From Tachypleus tridentatus (Eukaryota; Arthropoda; Merostomata; Xiphosura; Limulidae), in contig NW_027467782.1 in the NCBI RefSeq assembly GCF_004210375.1, positions 22,361,276 to 22,425,275 of the forward strand: a stretch of DNA of 64,000 nucleotides, written 5' to 3'. Position 1 is the stretch's first letter. Each line of letters begins with the position of its first letter. The notes under the pieces are model-generated. The model was not told the origin of the DNA. It saw only the letters and a list, made by a program, of their open reading frames with translations, and did no database searches. This document shows, in pieces, positions 58,260 to 64,000 of this stretch. A program made the translations under genes and the position numbers.

Positions 58260-58518
58260 ACCTTTCATTTGGCACTTATTTTACGGATTTACAGTGTAAA
58301 TATCTGGGTTCAATTTCTTGAGAGGGCAGATTACAGAAAGTTCATTGCAAAACTTTGTGCTACAACAATCACAAAAACTCCTCCTGGAACTTTCTGAACG
58401 ACCCCCAGAAGTTCAGCGGTATGTCTGCACACTTACAATTCCAAAGAAACTGGGTTTCAGTGTTTGTGATGGGCAGAGCACACACAGCCTATTGTATAGG
58501 TTTACGCTGATCTTCAAA
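58260..58518 (+). mobile_element. Two decayed SINE family 2 fragments in tandem
   Basis: First fragment near 58280-58370 (GGATTTACAGTGTAAATATC, GGGTTCAATTTC). Second near 58398-58510 (AAGTTCAGCGGTATGTCTGC, ACACTTACAATTCC, GGGTTTCAGTG, GGGCAGAGCACACACAGCC). Confidence 0.6.
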
Positions 58519-58928
58519 TACTCCTGAAAATACAAAACAAAAATAGCTTACGTTGCTGCCATCTGTACGCGAATACTCCCACTAAATATGATATGTGAAA
58601 TTTGTGTTCAACCTAAAATTGCGCCAAAAGTCATGTAAATAAAATATGTATTGGTAATTTGGAAAGTTACATCTATGAAACTGTCACAAAATCCTCCTAA
58701 AATCGCATTAAGGAAATATCTGAAGTGAGGTGTGTATTGTTTTCAAATGGAAGTTAAAATCTCTAAAGCGAACTTTACACATCAGTTATAATTAAGAAGA
58801 AACCCATATGTTTTACCCGTCAAAGTAACGTATAGTTATAAATAGATAATGGCTAATATCATAGAACAGTAACATGATAATTCATCGTTTCTTTCAACTG
58901 CTCTGGTCACCCAGCCATGATTACGGTT
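58519..58928. other. No gene seen
   Basis: AT-rich spacer before a full-length SINE. Confidence 0.3.
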
Positions 58929-58939
58929 CCACCTGAGTA

Positions 58940-59220
58940 GCTTGTTTGTTTGTTTGTTTTGGAATTTCTCACAAAGCTATTCGAGGGCTATCTGTGCTAG
59001 CTGTCCCTAATTTAGCAGGGTAAGACTAGAGGGAAGGCAGCTAGTCATCACCACCCACCACCAACTCTTGAGCTACTCTTTTACCAACGAATAGTGGGAT
59101 TGACCGTAACATTATAACGCCCCCATGGCTGGGAGGGCGAGCATGTTTGGCGCGACGCGGGCACGAACCCGCGACCCTCGGATTACGAGTCGCACGCCTT
59201 ACGCGCTTGGCCATGCTAGA
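58940..59220 (-). mobile_element. tRNA-derived SINE, family 1, full length with target duplication
   Basis: CTTGTTTGTTTGTTTTGGAA through to head CTTGGCCATGCTAGA. Flanked by CCACCTGAGTA at 58929-58939 and 59221-59231. It sits at the edge of the receptor copy B duplication. Confidence 0.95.
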
Positions 59221-59517
59221 CCACCTGAGTACCACCTGCATTATTATTCTCTGTTCTTAGTTGTATTATTTAATTACATAAAAAAAACATTATTGATTGT
59301 ATCAATACCTTCAGTGCATCAAAAAGTGAGCTTAAGTTTCATGACAGTTGACAGCAAAAAAGAGAAGACCCAGGTGAATATTATATTCTACATTTTTCAT
59401 ATGTGTGTTTTATTTATTATTTATATCACTGAGTAAAATGTAAAAAATAGTAACTTAAAAGATAAGGTAAAGTTATTCTTTATAATATGGTATGCTTGTG
59501 AGCAGCACATGGGCTAT

Positions 59518-59883
59518 TTAATTTTGGTTTTTTGGTTTCAGTTTCGGAGCTCTTGTAAAAACAATCTTGTGAGGGATGTCAAGATATTTAACTTGATTAT
59601 TATTTTTAGTTTCATGTCCAATAAGATTATGTTCGCTTTGGCAACGTTTTAATTGGCATATGGGTGTTGGTTTCGCAGCTCTCCCAATAATAAATTTGTT
59701 TCGGTTTTCAACATTTTCAATAACAATAAAAACGCGTCTCTGATGATGTTCTGGTTTACTGCCAAGTCTTACAGTGATAATTTTATCAACATTGTGAATA
59801 AGTCTGGTGGAGGGAGGCCTGATGTTATTTGACACCTCCCTCTGGATACGTTCATCGTCTTTTACTTCTTTTGGTGTTTTTGC
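59518..59883 (-). CDS. Receptor copy B exon 5, open
   Basis: Acceptor ATTTACATCTTCAG. 121 codons plus stop, same length as copy C. Begins AKTPKEVKDDERIQREVSNN, has NVDKIITVRLG and VFIVIENVENRNKFIIGR, ends PHKIVFTRAPKLKPKNQN. About 26 of 121 residues differ from copy C. Confidence 0.65.
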   Translation of the reverse strand, partial: AKTPKEVKDDERIQREVSNNIRPPSTRLIHNVDKIITVRLGSKPEHHQRRVFIVIENVENRNKFIIGRAAKPTPICQLKRCQSEHNLIGHETKNNNQVKYLDIPHKIVFTRAPKLKPKNQN

Positions 59884-60189
59884 CTGAAGATGTAAATCGT
59901 AATTAGTGAGGCAACAACACTCATCAATCGAAAAAAAATGTTTTAATAACAATAATCAGTTAATAAACATTTTAAAAATATATAATTTATTCTTTATGTA
60001 ACAATCATTTTACTATAATATGAGTAAAACCAAATAAGTGTTTATATGAAAATTGTAAGTTATGAAATTGGTTTAAAATGTCTGATAAACGTTTTCTCGA
60101 AACTACGAAATATATCTCAAGCATTGTCCCAAATAGTGAGGAAGGTAATATAGAGCAGATAATAGCTTTAAATAATGTTTTACATTTAT

Positions 60190-61577
60190 GTTTTGTACGT
60201 TCACAAATACTAACTTGCTAAAACAAGGTAAAACTACTGTTATAAATAAATGTCAGTTGTTCTCCTCGTTTCATTGTTATATAAATTAAGCATAAAAAGT
60301 TATGTAATCTGAACTATAAATGACTATAAAGAGGAAGAGTTTTCAAACTGTCTTATCATAGTTGTAACACTGTAGTAAATCACACAGTTTATAGTACTTT
60401 AAAATATTCAATAATCTTAGTAAAGTCCAAAAGAAGACAACTGGATATTTCACTAAATGTCTGTCAGACCAATGAAAGTTGGCTGACTATAAAAAACAAA
60501 CACTGTTGTAAAATGTCTCAAAGTGTTATTAACATGATATGGTGGAATCACTTGTAACAAAATGGTACAAATACACTGGTACTAAACTAAGAACAATAAA
60601 ATCCACATTTTAAGTAAGTTACCGTGATCTAACGATTCGCAGCGATTATGTGATAACTGTTAAAAACAGAATCAGATGTTCGTAGTTACAACAGAACTTC
60701 ATTTCAGTGTATGTACGGTTAAAAACACAAGAAATTTGACAATATTAACAAACAAAAGGTATATTATAGTTATAGTAAGACACAAAATAACTTACTTTAA
60801 TATCAGTAGTGGAAATATGTGTGGAAATGAAACATCACGAACAGACATTCTGACCTTTATGTTTTTCAGATGTCATTAAGGCTATACATAATAGCAATGA
60901 AGTACCTTTTACACTATCATATTTGCGTTTGGTTCTGGCTTCAGCTGAATGGATGATAATTGTCTTCCCACATATTGAAGAAGAGGTGATTGATCAGTTT
61001 AACTAGGGTACAGACTTATCAGACCTCAATAGTATCGAACATGTATAGGTCTCTTTTGGAAGAAGAATTACATGTATTCAAATGACTCTGAACGCATGTT
61101 TTTCTGTAGTTTTTTTGCCTCAGGCTCTTAACAATATTTATTGTAAGCATGCAACATCGATATGATATTGGTCACACAGTTTGACACAGTATACATTACA
61201 TTAAAGTGAAATGTTTTTAACTCTAAAATTATGAATTCATTTCTACTAAATATTAGTCGTAAACGTAAGATGAATGAGAAATCAATTGAATTTTGAACCA
61301 GATACAGATAATAAGATGTCGGATATTCACAGAAATTAAATATGAAAATGGTTGTAATTATTTTATAACAGTAATTTTGCATTAACATTAATAATGTACT
61401 ATTAATTCCATTATATTTTAGTTGCTTCCTGCAATATATATATATATATGTAGGTATAAATAAACTTGTACGAAGTGAAAGTTTAATATAAAGAGCACAT
61501 CCTTGTTATTAATGGTTATATACTGATGCTGTATGATACTGACTACTATAAAGTAAAAGAACTTTAAACATACGAAC
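60190..61577 (-). other. Intron between exons 4 and 5 of copy B, no other gene
   Basis: AT-rich, alignable in part with 41580-42200. A (TA)n run is at 61436-61448. Confidence 0.5.
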
Positions 61578-62005
61578 CGTTGTTGGTGAATCAGATTTTA
61601 ATGTTTCTTCAGGTTTGTCATCATTCACGATTGTCTTAACTCATTTCTTTAATTTAGTTTTGTCAGAACCTGAAGCAGGCTTGCTCAGGTTTTCCGCTTT
61701 TTCTGTTTTCTTTTCTACTGCCTGATTTTCATTTATTGTCTGCAAGATGGTTGGTTCTGTTTGATTTTCCTTTAACACCATATTAGTTTCTCTTTTATTA
61801 AACTTATTTGTCGGGGCCTTCTCACACTCAGGGATCATTGAAACAGCTTCCAAAATGTTCACGAGGGTTGATCTTTTCAGTTACAAGCGCCTGGTCTTCT
61901 AGCTTTGTATAGGCAAAAACACCACAAGAACCGAGGACGCGGTTTTTCAGGTCTTTCCATTTGCCCCGGGCTTTTTCATTCACGTTGCAGAAGTAACAAA
62001 GAACG
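61578..62005 (-). pseudogene. Receptor copy B exon 4, frameshifted
   Basis: Acceptor TTATTGTTTAG. About 150 bases longer than in copy A (extra Asp/Glu/Lys-rich codons near its end: NENQAVEKKTEKAENLSKPA). End placed at ACG/GTTCGT, matching copy A. Confidence 0.65.
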
Positions 62006-62452
62006 CTAAACAATAATAAAATAATAATAATAATAAATAAAAAATAAATGAGAATTAAAAACGCAACTTTTTTCTTCCACTTTTCTATATAAACAATACT
62101 ATTAAAGATTAACTCCAAATAGTTGTCTTTTTTGTTGTGTTTTTCGTAAGCAAACAGATCTACAAAAACACTTGATAAATCACCATATATGTTTCGTAAA
62201 AAGTGTTAACAAAAAATTGAAAAGTTATTTTGACCTCATTTGTAAGGTTAATTAAACATATTCAGCTTTACCAGGTTCATATTGGAGTTTTCACATATTA
62301 ACTTCCAAAGGGGCACTGAACACACTTGACATTTTCAAATATCCAACCCTACTATTCAATTAAAAGATAATTTGGGATTGAAGTCAGATGTTCTCTTACC
62401 CCTGTTCCACATACTTTAATTATCAAGAACTGGAAGACAGCATGTAACTTAT

Positions 62453-62582
62453 CACAAAGCAATAAGACAAATCGAAATTAGTGTTAGCTCTTCCATCCAC
62501 CAAGGATATCTTACAACTGTAGGTTTGGAAGCATCTTTTCGGTATCCTCGAGTACAGTTGAGATTCTCGGCTGGAACATACA
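62453..62582 (-). pseudogene. Receptor copy B fused exon 2+3
   Basis: Acceptor TTTTCTCCAG. Reads YVPAENLNCTRGYRKDASKP, then TVVRYPWWMEELTLISICLI. The old intron 2 is reduced to nothing: CCAAACCTACAG, the former acceptor region, is now coding. The old donor is mutated to AT. Confidence 0.75.
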
Positions 62583-62932
62583 CTGGAGAAAACAACAGAG
62601 CGTTAATATTTTTAGCACGTTTTGTGTCACGGTTGGAATTTTAAGTATTTTCACAATGAGCACGACGCACTAGTTATAATATAAATTATGACTCACTCTG
62701 TAAAATAACAACATAAATGTTCCTTTCGTGAGAAAATTAAAACGTGTTGAGCTTCAAAACAGTTTCTTAACAGTAGACTTTTGTTTCTTTATGTACTTCC
62801 TGATGGAGTTAACTAATGAAACTAATCACACAAACTTGGATATTTGTGAAATTACACATGATATTTTTTTTATATTATATCTATAGGTACATTTGATTTC
62901 CCTTGGTGTTTCCCTTGCAAAACACTTATTCA

Positions 62933-64000
62933 ATGAGAGGAATAAATACAATCAGAACAATGAGATACATAAATACACAAATAAATACACAAACATTATC
63001 CAAAATTTACAGAAAAACTACTTAAAGCCATGTTGAACACAAAATACAAAGAACTACATGACTTACAAAAACCAAGAATGAACCGAGACCATCAACTGGC
63101 ATGCTGCATTAAACCAGAGATTTACGGACCTATACAACGAAACATAAATCAAATCAATACTAAGAAAGACAGAGACAAAAAGATCTGCCACAACAAAAAA
63201 CTAAAAAAAACTAAGATGTAAACAACAGAAAAGACACCAAAACGACAAACCGTTGACTAACCTCATAATTAACAGATCTGACCGTCAATTAAACACAGAC
63301 GAGAAACAACTACTTAACAAAGGACTCAACTTCGCAATAGCACCTAGGTACATTCCAACCATAGAAATCAAAACATGTTTAGAAGACCTAGCCTGGAGAC
63401 TTGTGATACTTTCTACAGAAAACAAAAACAATGGAAAAACCAAAAACAACCAACAGAAAGAAGACAACTTAGATAATTTTATTGACATCCAACAGCCAAA
63501 CATCCCAGGTAAAATTACAAATTTATATTTTCCAGAAACACCTAAAAACAACATCTTAAACGATTTTTTCAAAGAATTTTCTCACAAAACCATCAACATA
63601 ATTTCACAAAACTAAAAAACAACCTTACAAAAAGAGACATTAATTCCATTAAAAACCTAAAACAAGGCAGAAACATAAAAATTCTAAAAGCAGATAAAGG
63701 TAACGCTATAGTAATAATGAACACGAATGAATACATACAAAAATGAATAACATCCTATCAGACACGAACAAATTTAAACCAATACACACAAATCCAACAA
63801 AGACACACGAGACGCAACTGAACAAATTACTACTACAAATGAAAAAAAGCCAACACAATTTCACAAACACTTTATTCCTACCTACGTGAAACCGACTCAC
63901 GCACACCGCAAATATACGGCATCCCCAAACCTCATAAATCAGATTGTCTATTACGACCAATAATGCCAACATATGAATCGTTTAATTACAATCTTGGTAA
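62933..64000 (+). pseudogene. Penelope-like element, N-terminal and RT region, runs off the window
   Basis: Codes for the front half of a Penelope-like reverse transcriptase. Clear parts are INRSDRQLNTDEKQLLNKGL, NFAIAPRYIPT (from about 63262), then ILKADKGNAIVIMNTNEYIQ (about 63681) and YGIPKPHKSDCLLRPIMP (about 63913). These match the conserved Penelope series (LS-LTDDEK-LLSLGLNF, ADKG-A-VVMD-Y, YGLPKIHK---PLRPIVS), from memory. Stops and frame changes occur near 63220, 63613, 63743 and 63890. It begins abruptly at about 62933, so is 5' truncated or inserted there. The catalytic YxDD would be beyond 64000. Confidence 0.8.

Larger units (their letters stand above)
59518..62582 (-). pseudogene. 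Ig-receptor family copy B, broken duplicate
   Basis: Homologue of copy A exons 2 to 5. Exons 2 and 3 are fused by loss of the intron between them, with frame kept (62582-62453). The donor after the TM half-exon reads ATAAGT instead of GTAAGT (62452-62447). Exon 4 (62005-61578) starts well (VLCYFCNVNEKARGKWKDLK) but a net 5-base loss near 61865 shifts frame before ILEAVSMIPECEKAPTN, and an in-frame TGA follows KLKK. Exon 5 (59883-59518) is open. The Ig exon is absent from the window; it would lie beyond 62930, where a Penelope-like element begins. Probably a pseudogene, though the open last exon is notable. Confidence 0.72.
59240..62930 (-). repeat. Segmental duplicate carrying receptor copy B
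   Basis: 59240-60180 matches 21945-22870 closely. 60040-62930 matches 41440-44460 with more divergence, intron sequence included (for example CCACATACTTTAATTAT near 62406 and 42939). The match with copy A ends at 62930, where Penelope-like sequence begins. So A and B are whole-gene duplicates and C a later partial copy. Confidence 0.85.

Overview
The window reads as nuclear DNA of an arthropod, most likely a chelicerate and plausibly a horseshoe crab. The DNA is AT-rich, has spliced genes with GT-AG introns, and is full of decayed transposons. Two tRNA-derived SINE families recur about twenty times, on both strands. The horseshoe-crab suggestion comes from my memory of these SINEs and was not searched. 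A run of exactly 500 N at 15144-15643 is a scaffold gap.

Layout: 1-5.1 kb is a decayed Jockey-like non-LTR retrotransposon (+). 6.7-8.45 kb holds the last four exons of an SLC6 neurotransmitter-transporter-type gene (+). 10.0-11.4 kb is a mariner-like element inserted in an 84-bp tandem repeat. 14.43-14.65 kb is an N-terminal SLC6-type exon (+) that runs into a stop and then a minisatellite, so a second, perhaps broken, SLC6 copy lies in tandem with the first. 17-18.7 kb has nested fragments of a Penelope-like element, SINEs and a second Jockey copy. 22-24 kb has an orphan receptor exon and a SINE. 25-29.3 kb has hAT-like, non-LTR gag and unclassified transposon fragments. 36.7-38.5 kb is a Penelope-like 3' end, with a hammerhead-like motif, split by a Tc1-like element. 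48-54 kb has a MULE fragment with an internal repeat, stacked SINEs, a deleted mariner and an RTE-like endonuclease fragment. 62.9-64 kb is the reverse-transcriptase part of a Penelope-like element that leaves the window.

The most interesting host locus is a family of immunoglobulin-domain membrane proteins on the minus strand. Copy A (47628-41164) can be built as five phase-compatible exons: signal peptide plus Ig domain, a short Cys-containing linker, a transmembrane segment, and two cytoplasmic-tail exons, about 301 residues in all. Copy B (62582-59518) is a diverged duplicate with an intron deletion, a lost splice donor and a frameshift. Copy C (22572-22207) is only the last exon with its flanks. 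I do not recognise the tail. By hand alignment, the last exons of B and C differ more than their non-coding flanks, and mostly at the protein level, which is the reverse of ordinary constraint.

No bacterial-type operons, CRISPR arrays or free-standing tRNA or rRNA genes were seen.
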